Shown piece after piece: positions 21,307 through 31,575 of a DNA stretch of 64,000 nt. The DNA is taken from positions 92,513,602-92,577,601 of the forward strand of contig OX421963.1 in assembly GCA_949128115.1 (NCBI GenBank). Direction: 5' to 3'. This stretch comes from Anaspis maculata (Eukaryota > Arthropoda > Insecta > Coleoptera > Scraptiidae). Under the pieces are notes generated by a model that was not told the origin of the DNA, ran no database searches, and saw only the letters and a list, made by a program, of their open reading frames with translations. The first letter of the stretch is position 1; the number at the start of each line of letters is the position of its first letter. Both the position numbers and the translations under genes were made by a program.

Positions 21307-21739
21307 TATAGTTTCTGACATTTGTTGATGGTGAGATTTCCTATCAAATCAACGATTCGGCAGTTATCGTGGAGGATTACACACAGACAGACATCCCAAG
21401 CTCAATAAGTCTCTTGACCAATTCCAAAGATAGGCCCACAAAACTTCTTTTATTATTGACCGATGCCAAGTTAGAAGGTAATAAAGTGGTTGAGCTTGAT
21501 TCAGATTCGTCGTAAAGTTTGATACCGAACTAGAAAGCCTGTTTTCATCACCCGACATTTTGCCTTGAAAGTAATGGTTTCATGAAAAACAAATTTTTCT
21601 CGTAAAATTAGCCGTGACCGTCACAGCAGAGGAATCAATTTTGCTCAAATTCTCATCAAATGAATTATTCCTCCATGATTCTTTGTGATTCCATAGCATT
21701 CGAAACCACACGCGCTCCTTCTAGATCAGTCGAACACAT
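21307..21739. other. No recognisable gene
   Basis: No coding region. The phrase GGCAGTTATCGTGG followed by ACACACAGACAGACATCC at 21358-21395 resembles GGCAGTTATCGCGGC with GGACAGACAGATAAGG near 58090-58134 and GGTAATTATCGTGACAG at 17442. It is probably part of another dispersed repeat. Confidence 0.4.
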
Positions 21740-22010
21740 TGTTACGAGTTGCGAAGATATCGTTCAATTCTAGTCCATTCGAGAGCATACGCGTGGGCTC
21801 TGGACCGTTCAAAAGAGCCTGGAGACCTCAACGTGCGAGTAGAAGACATCCGCCCAATTGGCGGAGGTGCCAGATCCAGACCATGCTGGAATAACACGCG
21901 AAGGTGATCGATGTTCCGAGAGCTGTTCTACGATCTACATGCCGCAGTGAACGTGAACTTTGGCAGAGAACCGGTTAAAAGTTCCAGAATTTACAGTCGG
22001 AGTATAAATA
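21740..22010 (+). repeat. LTR fragment (U3 to TATA box), gypsy-2-like
   Basis: It starts TGTTACGAGTTGCG and contains the U3 block CATCCGCCCAATTGGCGG followed by AGGTGCC. It ends at a TATA-box-like GTATAAATA (22002-22010), where palindromic element C has inserted. The downstream R/U5 part may continue at 23988-24050, but I cannot confirm this. No internal retroelement sequence is attached, so it is probably a solo LTR. Confidence 0.7.
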
Positions 22011-23987
22011 CAGGTGTTCCGAAATTATCCTGCCATACTTCAGCAGCAGATTTTACGAATAAAAATTAGAAAAAAAGTGCCCACAAACTTGGGTCGAGGA
22101 AGACTTCACAAGGAAGCTACAGCCCCCTAAAAATGGGCCTCTGAAGATGGTTTTCAATTGATATCTCCAAAACTATTGCGCCGTGACGAAAAATTTGGCA
22201 CATACTCAGAAGTCAGAAGTTCTTATTCTTAACAAGAGGGAGTAGAAGTCATTTGAAGAATTTGCCCGGGAGTGGAATAACTTGGTAAAAGGTGGGGTAA
22301 ATACTACCTCAACTTCTCTGGGTATCTTTTTCTTCGAAATTTCATGCAAAGTTATGAATTTATGACATGTGTAATTTGTTTCAGGAGTTTGTGCAAAATC
22401 ATGGAATTCCAGTCTTTTACGAAAAGAAGCCGCTTTCGTTAAACTTCGATTGCTTTCCCTGTTTTCGAGTGAAATGGTTTTGATATTTTTTGAAGGTCGA
22501 AGAATCGAATCTGTGGAAGACCGGCTTTTGCCTGGTTCGAAAAAGTCTGAGTATTCCATAAGCGTATTCTCGAACCAAAATTAGGAAAAGAGTTTAAATA
22601 AGGAACATTAGTCAGAAAACCAGAGAATGCTCTATGAATGGGCTACAGCTAGCCCCCTAAAAGTGTGACCCTGGAGATAGTTTTTAATTATCATCTCCGA
22701 AACCAGTTAGAACAAAATTACGAAATTCAGCACCCGCACTAATATTTGTATGCTTGCCTGATAGATGAGGTAAGAATCATTAAAAAAAATTAGGGGTGAG
22801 GTAACTCAGGAAAAAACGGGTTGAAAATTACCGGTCCTTTTTTGTGTGTACTTATTCCAGGATTTCGTGCAAAATTATGCAATTCCAGTGTTTTACGACA
22901 CCGACTTTTTTCTGGTTCCAGAATCAGCCCTGAGTACCTATTCCATACCTAAGCGTATTCTATGGCCTAAACTATGAATAAAAGTCCTCTTGATTATAGG
23001 TCAAAAATACTTCACAAGGAAGCTACAGCCCCTGTTCGGGTGGTTCGGAGACTGTAGCCCTGTTGAAAAGCATTTTTCGGCCTATGTTCGAAATGTCTAC
23101 AAATTCGATTATTCAGCCTACAAAAAATTTCAAAATGTTACTCGAAAACTGAGCAAGCTACCGAAGTTCAACAAGAGCGACTTTTTGTTTTCGGAAACAA
23201 TGAGTTTTCATAATTTTGCCCAAACTCCTGAAAAAAAAAACAACAAAAAAAGTTGGGGTAATTTTTACCCCGCTTCTTCCCGAGCTAGATACCCCAACCC
23301 CGGATAATTTTTCTATTGATTTTTACCCCATCTTATTGAGCATCAAAATTTTAGTGCATGTGCTGAATTTGGTCATTTCGCCCTAGCTATAGTTTCGGAG
23401 GTGATAAAGTGAATAAAAACTATCTTCAGAGGCACACATTCAACTAAACGCATTTTTCGGCCAATGTTCATCAGAACTTTTCTCAATTTTTGGTCGTAGA
23501 AGTCGTCGTAGATTTTGGAACCAGGAAAAAGTCGGTCGTCCAAAAATTTGGTTTTTCGGCCTGCAAAAAAAATTCAAAAGGATTTTACACAAAAACGGGG
23601 CAAGCTATCGAAATTCAACAAGAACCTCTTTTTTTTTGTAAAACATCCTGGAATGTCATAATTTCACATGGAATCTTGAAAAAGAAAAACGTAAACAGGA
23701 AAGTTGGGGTAATTTTCACTCCCCCTCCCTCACTCACGGGCAAATTTTTCAAATGACTTTTACTCTCGCTTCTACCCCATCTTCTCAAGCATAAACACTT
23801 CTGCGTATGTGCCACATTTTTATCATTTTGCTCCAACTGGTTTCGGAGATATTAATTGAAAATCATCTTCAGGGGGCTGTAGCTCCCCCATGAAGCATTT
23901 TTTGACCCAATTTATGGGAACTTTTTTCTTATTTTTGATCGTAACATCTGCTGCTAAAGTATGGCAGGCTAATTTTAGGACACCCTG
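22011..23987. mobile_element. 1977-bp palindromic element C
   Basis: The left end CAGGTGTTCCGAAATTATCC and right end (reading inwards) CAGGGTGTCCTAAAATTAGC correspond, followed in both by CTGCCATACTT(C/T)AGCAGCAG. TA flanks both sides (22009-22010, 23988-23989). The arms (about 950 bases) are diverged inverted copies. Several phrases such as GGAAGCTACAGCCCC and GGGGTAATTTT recur within each arm, so the arms are themselves internally repetitive. No transposase is visible. Confidence 0.85.
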
Positions 23988-24052
23988 TATAAGCACTGAT
24001 GGACCGACTCTTTTGCCTCTAGTCTAGAGTGCTGAGGAATTATTATTTAATA

Positions 24053-24488
24053 CAGGGTGCTCAGGGGCGGCGGAAGAATATAATTATTGGGAGGCACAAG
24101 TAAGAAGAAAGAAGTGCGAGCGAAGCGAGAAGCGCCGCAGGCGAAATTTTTTTAGAAAAGGGGCGTGATCATCTTTTTTAACATGCAGAAAAATTCTTTA
24201 TCGAGAAAATTGAAGGGGCCCGGCCCCCTCAAGACTAGGATTGGGGGAGGCCATGACCCCCCTTGCCCCCCCCCGGTTCCGCCGCCCCTGAGGGTGTTAC
24301 ACTTTTTTCGTCAATATTCTAGGAGCTGGTAGAGCATCAAAAAATAAATTGACTTTCTGGAGAAAATTAATATCGGAAACGCATTATAACGGAGATAGAG
24401 GCTTTCAAAGTTGAGTTTTGGAAATGGTTTTTTGGTTATAACTCCAATTTCAAACACGGAATTTTGACCAAATTCACTATACAAAGTA
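24053..24488 (+). mobile_element. Left arm remnant of a CAGGGTG palindromic element
   Basis: TA-CAGGGTG at 24051-24059 is the same kind of terminus as at 20262. After a hAT insertion the sequence resumes with TTACACTTTTTTCGTC, and the phrases CGGAAACGCATTATAACGGAG and GGCTTTCAAAGTTG match 61055-61095. The matching right arm is absent; two small palindromic MITEs follow instead. It is probably truncated. Confidence 0.6.
24062..24290. mobile_element. 229-bp hAT-type MITE
   Basis: The inverted ends are CAGGGGCGGCGGAA and TTCCGCCGCCCCTG, with the CAG...CTG form of hAT elements. The flanking octamers AGGGTGCT (24054-24061) and AGGGTGTT (24291-24298) differ at one base, giving the 8-bp duplication expected of hAT transposition. 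The interior is GC-rich near the ends and non-coding. It inserted into the first bases of the CAGGGTG element, so it is younger. Confidence 0.88.
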
Positions 24489-24656
24489 ATGCTGGAAACA
24501 TGCAGCAAAAATTAAAACTAAACTCTAACTCCAACTAAGAAGTTTGGCACCAGATTGGTTGATTCGGAACAGCAAGTCAAAATTTACCAATCAGATGGCT
24601 GGATTCTTAGTTGGAGTTGGACTTTAGTTTTAATTTTTGCTGCTAGTTTCCAGCAT
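24489..24656. mobile_element. 168-bp hairpin MITE
   Basis: The left arm ATGCTGGAAACATGCAGCAA (24489) continues to CCAACTAAGAA at 24541, and the right arm from CTTAGTTGGAG (24606) to GTTTCCAGCAT (24656) is its inverse. Arms are about 52 bases with few mismatches around a 65-base loop. No coding capacity. I could not define a target duplication. Confidence 0.75.
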
Positions 24657-24670
24657 AAGTTGATGCATAC

Positions 24671-24830
24671 AGACAATACAAATAGAAAAGACCATAGTCG
24701 TCACGGATTTTTACGGTTGCGTAGGAACCAGGCGAGTCCATCATTCAAAAAAAGGTTGGCTGATTTTTGATGCCCCAATATCCGTGACGACGGTGGTGAT
24801 AACCTATGGTCTTCTCTATTTGTATTGTCT
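24671..24830. mobile_element. 160-bp MITE with ATAC duplication
   Basis: The ends AGACAATACAAATAGAAAAG and CTTCTCTATTTGTATTGTCT are inverted copies, extending to GACCATAG / CTATGGTC and CGTCACGG / CCGTGACG. ATAC flanks both sides (24667-24670, 24831-24834). It is a non-autonomous DNA element of unknown superfamily and lies directly beside the hairpin MITE at 24489. Confidence 0.8.
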
Positions 24831-24889
24831 ATACCTACAAACATTCATTCGGATTCAGTGTACCTAATAATCCTAATATCTGATGATTT

Positions 24890-24990
24890 GCTGGGTAAAT
24901 CTCTCTTCCTCTTCTTTTTCTCCCTCCTTCCTCTTTTCTTTTTTTGTTTCTTCTTTTCCTTTTTTTCCTCTCCAGACCCCCCCCCCCCCT
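24890..24990. repeat. Polypyrimidine tract
   Basis: An almost pure C/T tract (TCTTCCTC, TTTTTCTC, a run of C at 24978-24991) over about 100 bases. It gives rise to arginine/lysine-rich open frames on the opposite strand that are not genes. Such tracts can form triplex DNA. Confidence 0.7.
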
Positions 24991-25019
24991 CATTTTGAGG
25001 TATGGCGAGCGCCACAAAA

Positions 25020-25815
25020 AAAGGTCTATTCGGCGCTACTGGTGTTTAGACCAGGACGACTCGATTTTGATGCGAGACTCCGCTCAAAAATTCATTCCTG
25101 CTCGGGGATTGGCTTTTTTTGGAAAAGTCTGACTGATATCGAAAGCAGATTGGATTGGGCGTAGTGTAGATCCATTTTCAAAGTCGACACGGCTCTGGTT
25201 TTCCAACGATAATTTTTTCAAAAAGAAATTTGCACATTCCGTGAATTTAAAATAACCGCAGTGCAAACTTCGACATGCGGTGAGCCCCACGAAATATTTA
25301 TTTTAGGTGCAGACACGCTGAAAATGGAAGTTGAAGAAAAGATTGAATCAATTCTTGAAGGGAAAACTTTTGAAATCGGACCCACGGTTTTCTAGTTTTC
25401 CTTTCTGGGAAAACTGCAAATTTTCCAACTTTTCACCCCGTGAACAGATGCTCATCTTTTTTTCTATACAAGAGGTGACTGGTTCTTGAACCTTTTCCAA
25501 CAATTTTTCTCTCCATTTCCTGGGAATTTTTCGCTTGAAAATGCAAAACCGGCCCGGGTTTTCGAGACCAGACTTGAATGATGCAGCTTAAAAGGAAGTC
25601 CCCATCAACGATTTTCACAATAAGATTAGGAGGAATAAGATTTGAGGTTCTCCTGGGAAATTCAAATTTTCCGGACATAATTTTCAATGTCCTGCAAACT
25701 ATTTCCAATCTTTCTCTTTAATTCCAAGTTCCCACCCGAAGGAACGTTTCGATCAAAATTTTCCATAGGTTCCTGGATACTAATCGGGGAAGTTTTGGGG
25801 TGACCCAACTGACTT
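25020..25815 (-). repeat. Dispersed repeat B, copy 3
   Basis: On the minus strand it matches 14519-14985 and the two blocks at 16920-17700. Shared phrases include CTGTTCACGG, AGTTGGAAAATTTGCAG, CACCGCATGTCG and TTCACGGAATGTGCAAAT. It is the longest copy. Open frames in it are not shared with the other copies. Confidence 0.65.
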
Positions 25816-26467
25816 AACTAAAATTTAAGTGTAGGTACTATGTGACACCTAAAAACGCTGTTGTCAAGCAACAGGGTCCTTGCACGATCTTTTTTTTATT
25901 GCCTCCAATGATGCTTTGGCAGCCAAATAAACAGGTCAACACATGAAGTTGTCCACCCCAAAATTTCGCCTCATTTTGAGAGGGCATATCTCGGAAAATA
26001 CGTTATCGATTATCGAAAGTCTGCTGATGCCTGAAAGAGGGTCCTTTTGGCTACAAGGTATCACAGCGTGTCCGACCATTTTTGGAGAGCACTTATCAAA
26101 ATCTTGAAACGATTTTTGACTTGTCTTCGTATTTTGATTTTTGAAAAAAAATGTGTCGCTTTATGTGAAATTTGAATTTTCTGATGCTGCTTCCGTCATT
26201 GGTCATGCAGTTGGCTGTAATTTGGCACAAATACATAATTTGCCGTTAAAAACTACCCCATGAAGTTTTTTTACCTCACAGACACCTAATGGTGCTACCC
26301 CTGTGGTCACCTGGTACCTGCTTAGGGTCGGTCTCAAATGGGGTAGGTTGCGACGATACATTTCATGTTTATCAAACACAGTGTGGCTCAGATATAGATT
26401 TAGTAACCATTCGCTGCATCATAAGTCCCATATTCACCATATCAGCCTTATGTTGGTAACTTTTGTA

Positions 26468-28079
26468 CAGGGTGATTTATACGAAAAGTTACAAGGCTAT
26501 ATCTCGAGAACGGAAGAAGGTAGAATCGAAATTCTTTTTTTGTTTTAATCTGACACAGCGATGCACACTTCAGTATAGTGTAGATTTTTTTAAAACAGCC
26601 CCTAACTAAGGGTTGAAGGTGACCATGCCATTTTGGAGAAGTGGTTTTTTTAATGGCGATATCTTGGTCATCTGAATGGCAATATGAGTGCAAAGTGACA
26701 TTTTCAAATTGATATGCTAAACCCTTAAGTTTCTACCCCAAGTGGAAATTAATAAAAAAATATTTATTACGAAACTGTCCTTCTACCTTATAAAAAACGG
26801 TTATTCTACCTGACATCCTTTTGATGTGGATCAAATAGACATTAAATTATTGATGTTTGGGGAGAGGATTTGATCAAACACTTGATCAAATGAACAAAAT
26901 AAAAGGGCACAATTAAACAATGTGTATTGGAACGCAAACACGAGAACAAAAATATAAAAAACTTAAAAGATGTTATTCCACACAAGGCAAGAAAAGTGAA
27001 ATTTGAGGTTGGTAATGCGTTGGACCACCCCTTGCGCCTATTACTGCCGCGCATCTCCGTGGCATACTTTCAATTAAATTCAGAAGAAATTCTTGGGGTA
27101 TTGCCCTCCAGTGCACATGAAGGGCCTCGATCAAATCCTCAATGTTTTGAGGAGGTCGTTCTTGTTGAGAGAGCCGACGTTCTAATTCAGCCCAAACGTG
27201 CTCAATTGGATTGCAGTCTGGTGACCGTGCAGGCCAATCGAGACGTTGAATTCCATTGTCTTCTAAAAATTGATTAACAATTCTGGCTCGGTGAGGACGA
27301 GCGTTGTCATCGACGTAAACGAAACCTTCCCCCACATTGTTTGCATATGGCACAACATGGGGAATCAGGCACAGATCGCGGTATCGTTCTCCGTTCATTG
27401 ATTGTATCGTGATCACCAGCTGCGTGCGACTGTCCGAACTTATTCCACCCCATATAGTGACTCCGCCGCCTCCAAACGCTACCCTCTCCTGTCGCATTTC
27501 TTCCCTAAACTGTTCGTCCTGCCGTCGGTAAATCACGATTCGACCATCTGGACGATACAAATTGAACCTCGATTCGTCAGAAAATAGACATCGTCCCCAC
27601 GCCTCGATACCCCATTGGAAGTGGTCATTGGCCCATGCAAGGCAATTTCGTCGATGTACCCTCGTCAATTGAGGGCAACACACCCGTCTGCGTGCTCTCA
27701 ATCTGCTGGAATCTAAGGCCCTTCTGATGGTCTGCGTCGAGACTTGTGGTCAACTTGGAATAACCTTTTTTTTATAAGGTAGACAGTTTCGTAATAAACA
27801 TTTTTTTATTAATCTCCACTTGGGGTAGAAACTTAAGAGTTGGGCATATCAATTTGAAAATGTCATTTGCACTCATATTGCCATTCAGAATCACAAGATA
27901 TCGCCATTAAAAAAACCACTTCTCCAAAATGGCATGTGACCTTCAACCCTTAGTTGAAGAAATAAAAAAATCTACACTATACGCATCGCTGTGTCAGATT
28001 GAAACAAGAAAAGAATTTTGATTCTACCTTCTTCCGTTCTCGAGATATAGCCTTGTAACTTTTCGTATGAATCACCCTG
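26468..28079. mobile_element. Tc1-like DNA transposon with long inverted repeats
   Basis: The inverted ends CAGGGTGATTTATACG and CGTATGAATCACCCTG are flanked by TA (26466-26467, 28080-28081). The inverted repeats are about 320 bases long (26468 to about 26790, about 27760 to 28079) and enclose a transposase fragment. Long repeats with TA duplication fit the Tc1 group. The transposase is truncated at its N terminus, with repeat sequence in the place of the missing part, so this copy could only move with help. Confidence 0.88.
26973..27758 (-). pseudogene. Tc1-like DD34E transposase, N-terminally truncated
   Basis: The open frame (from about 27758, first Met at 27701) reads VSTQTIRRALDSSRLRARRR, then HRRNCLAWANDHFQW, the first catalytic aspartate in LFSDESRFNL, then GGGGVTIWGGIS, the second in VYVDDNARPHRA and the glutamate in SPDCNPIEHVW. 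Thirty-four residues separate the second aspartate from the glutamate, the Tc1 arrangement. The paired helix-turn-helix DNA-binding domain that should precede it is missing; only its last part remains. About 262 codons are present against roughly 340 in complete Tc1 proteins. The enzyme would cut and paste DNA at TA. The catalytic frame is open to a stop at 26973. Confidence 0.93.
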
Positions 28080-28726
28080 TACAAAAGTAACCAAAATAGG
28101 GCTGATATGGTAAATATGGGACTTATGATGCAGCGAATGGTTACTAAATCTATATTTGAGCCACACTGTGTTTGATAAACATGAAATGTATCGTCGCAAC
28201 CTACCCCATTTGAGACCGACCCTAAGCAGGTACCAGGTGACCACAGGGGTAGCACCATTAGGTGTCCGTGAGGTGAAAAAACTTCATAGGGTAGTTTTCA
28301 ACGGCAAATTATGCATTTGTGCCAAATTACAGCCAACTGCATGACCAATGACGGAAGCAGCATTAGAAAATTCAAATTTCACATAAAGCGACACATCTTT
28401 TTAAAAAATCAAAATACGAAGACAAGTCAAAAATCGTTTCGAGATTTTGATAAGTGCTCTCCGAAAATGGCACCAGAAAAAGTCTGGATTTTTTCTAGCT
28501 AAAGTTACCCAGTGTTGAAAATGGACCACATCGGCACTTCTTTCGTTGTCACCCTGTATATCAAGTACAATGTCAGTGAACACTGGACACGCTGTGATAC
28601 CTTGTAGCCAAAAGGACCCTCTTTCAGGCATCAGCAGACTTTCGATAATCGATAACGTATTTTCCGAGATATGCCCTCTCAAAATGAGGCAAAATTCTGG
28701 GGTGGACCACTTCATGTGTTGACCTG

Positions 28727-29934
28727 TTCAGCATCACATACTGAACGGTTTTTCAAAAGTCTTGATATATTATTTTATTTTGTAAAAAAACACAAAAACT
28801 GTTAGGCATACAACTTCCATGCACCGATGTGTCAGCTGCGGGATGACGTCATCGTGCCTCGGGCTGGGGCTACTTGATTTTACACTAACAGATTGCGAAT
28901 ACGAATTTTAAATGTTTGACATAATATCTCACTGTCACCGTCTTGGACGTCTTTGGGGCTGACGCTCAGTTCAGGTTGAAAAGCGCGAAGCACGAGCTTG
29001 GGGATAGCCCTACACGTGAGCAAGGGCGACGGCGCTGTTCGCGGCTCCAAAATTGAAACAGGGTAAAATAATGGAAACTTGAATTTTCGCGGGGTTTCGG
29101 GGCGCAGGGCTGCAGCCTCGCAAAAAAAAAAACTTGCAAACGAAAAATAGTACCCTTGGATTGACGTCATCGTGGTCATACAGAGTCATTGTAGAAGCGA
29201 CCGCGTTTTTGGCGCGTAAAAAAAAAATCAAACTGTGATCGCTATTTAAAGGGTGGACCAATTTTTTGGATTCTTTTTTTGGGCGGCAATTATTGTGTAT
29301 AACGTTTTGAATGATTTTATGAAGTAATCGTCTCAATATAAAATTCATGCAAGGACCCTATTGTTGAATTCCGAGTATTTTTCTTTTTTCTTGTTTCAAC
29401 AAAGTTTGAATCCAAAAAGGGAGTCCTATTGGTTGCCTATTGAACCGAAAAGTAAAAACTCGCTTCATTCTGCTGCTTTATACACATCATAAATACTTGA
29501 TCTTGAACGAAGAAAACCCAGAAGCAATTTTCATCAGCAGTTTGTAAGACACCGAGGATTAAACGTTTCCTAATTATCATGCTTAGGCATTTTCCGAGGC
29601 ATTTTCCGTGGATACCTATACGTACGAGTATACGCATGAATGTGATATTATTACGACGGAGATTATGATAAAATCGCAATTTAGATGATAAGCAGCTTTG
29701 AGAGCTTGGCGGTAAAGAGATCGTTTTATGGGGGGCACAGAGGAAGCTCGCGCTTTTGCATCACGTCAACAGGAGCAAATATTATCAGGGGTTACGTGCG
29801 AATGAGAGTGTTGGTGTGTGTGATTAAAATTCTCCGTTTTTGTTGAAATCTCACCACTTGCCACTTTAATAATTAAGTTGAGTTTGCGTAATATCTAAAC
29901 CGGCTCAACCCAATGAAGGCAGAGCTTACTTATA
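28727..29934. other. No recognisable gene
   Basis: No coding motifs. The phrase TGACGTCATCGTG occurs twice (about 28842 and 29163) with the symmetric core TGACGTCA, which is also the CRE/ATF binding sequence. The phrase TGCAAGGACCCTATTGTTG at 29348-29366 mirrors CAACAGGGTCCTTGCA at 25869-25884 on the other side of element E. Confidence 0.4.
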
Positions 29935-31575
29935 GTACAGGAAAAATAGTAAATAAATCGGCGAAACCTCGGAATAAATATGGACGTCCTGAAAATATGA
30001 TATTTTGTTCAGAATTAAGTGCTCTACAACATATCCAAAATCGCCAAAAATCGCACTCGGGGGTTTTGAGTTATTGGAGGGGGAGTAAAAAATTGCTGGT
30101 AAAAATGGAGGGGATGGAACCCGTCAACCCATTGGATGCGAATACATTATAGTTCGACGTATCATATCTCATTGATACCATTTTGGCACAAAAAGTGTCC
30201 ATCATTGTTGAAGGGGAGTAGTGGGGGGGCGAAGTTCTGCTGGGTGGTCCATTTTGTTTTTATGGCCATGTAGAACCGATCACGACAAGTTTGGTATCTT
30301 TTCCGACTAAATTCAATCTCCTGAACTCGTATCCGATGTGCAAATTTGGATGAAAACAAGTTTGAACAAGTAACTTGAGAAAACTTGTTTTTTCTTTGAC
30401 AATTTTGACGAATTTTGTACTGTTGGAGGTGTTCATTTCTAGAAAATTTTCAGGAACCATTGAATTGAAGTGTATTCTCCACAAAAATCATCCACTCGAT
30501 GTGTAATTTTGTTTCTCGAGTTTAAAAAACCGATTTGAACTTGAGCCGGCGCGGCGCGTCGTCTACTACTGACCAGAACACCACAGCATGCACCTTTAAA
30601 TGAAAACACCTCAAACTATTGGATAAATAACAACTCATCTTCGAAAAGTGGAGGATTTGTGCAGAACTGAATTCCCTATACCATGAACAAAATCGCCATG
30701 AATCGCAATGCAAGATTTGGAGTTATTCGAGGAAGAGTATAACACTTTGACAGGATTCATACTCTATGAACTGTTACCTCTCCCCTTGAATAACTCAAAA
30801 CCCTACAGTGCGATTCATGGCGATTTTGTTTATGTTATAGGGAATTCAATTCTCCACAGATCCTCCAATTTTCGAAGATCAGTTCTTATTTCTTCAATAG
30901 TTTGAGGTGTTTTCATTTAAAGGTGCATGCTGTAGTGTTCTGGTCAGTAGTAGACGACGCGCCGCGCCAGCTCAAGTTCAAATCGATTTTTTAAACTCGA
31001 GAAACAAAATTATACTTCGAGTGGATGATTTTTGTGGAGAATACACTTCAATTCAATGGTCCCTGAAAATTTTCTAGAAATGAACACCATCAACAGTACA
31101 AAAAAATTCGTCAAAATTGTCAAATAAAAAACAAGTTTTCTCAAGTTAACTTGTTCAAACTTGTTTTCATCCGGATTTGCACATCGGATACGAGTTCAGG
31201 AGATTGAATTTAGTCGGAAAAGATACCAAACTTGTCGTGATCGGTTCTACATGACCATAAAAACAAAATGGACCACCTAGCAGAGCTTCGCCCCCCCACT
31301 ACTCCCCCTCAACAATGAAGGACACTTTTTGTGCCAAAATGGTATCAATGGGATATGATACGTCGAACTATAATGTATTCGCATCCAATGGGTTGACGGG
31401 TTCCATCCCCTCCATTTTTACCAGCAATTTTTTACTCCCCCTCCAATAACTCAAAACCCCCGAGTGCGATTTTTGGCAATTTTGGATATGTTGTAGAACA
31501 CTCAATTCTGAACAAAATATCAAATTTTCAGGACGTCCATATTTTTTCCGAGGTTGAAATCTATCTTTCTTGTAC
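29935..31575. mobile_element. Palindromic element A, copy 2 (intact, 1641 bp)
   Basis: The ends GTACAGGAAAAATAG and CTATCTTTCTTGTAC are flanked by TA (29933-29934, 31576-31577). The arms of about 780 bases are inverted copies with a centre near 30755. They include TTTTGGCACAAAAAGTGTCC, GGCGCGTCGTCTACTACTG and TTTTGTTTATGTTATAGG. It is uninterrupted and matches the arms of copy 1 at 15312-19605. No transposase is encoded; open frames appear in mirrored pairs. Confidence 0.9.

Larger units (their letters stand above)
25932..28726. mobile_element. Palindromic element E with a Tc1-like element in its centre
   Basis: The left end CAGGTCAACACATGAAG is mirrored by CTTCATGTGTTGACCTG at 28710-28726. 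Arms (25932-26467, 28080-28726) are close inverted copies, for example GATAACGTATTTTCCGAGAT and TACCTGCTTAGGGTCGG. The right arm carries about 100 bases near 28500-28580 that the left arm lacks. The arms meet at TA inside TTTTGTACAAAA, where the Tc1-like element sits. Without it, E would be about 1.2 kb. The outer target duplication is not clear. Confidence 0.85.
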
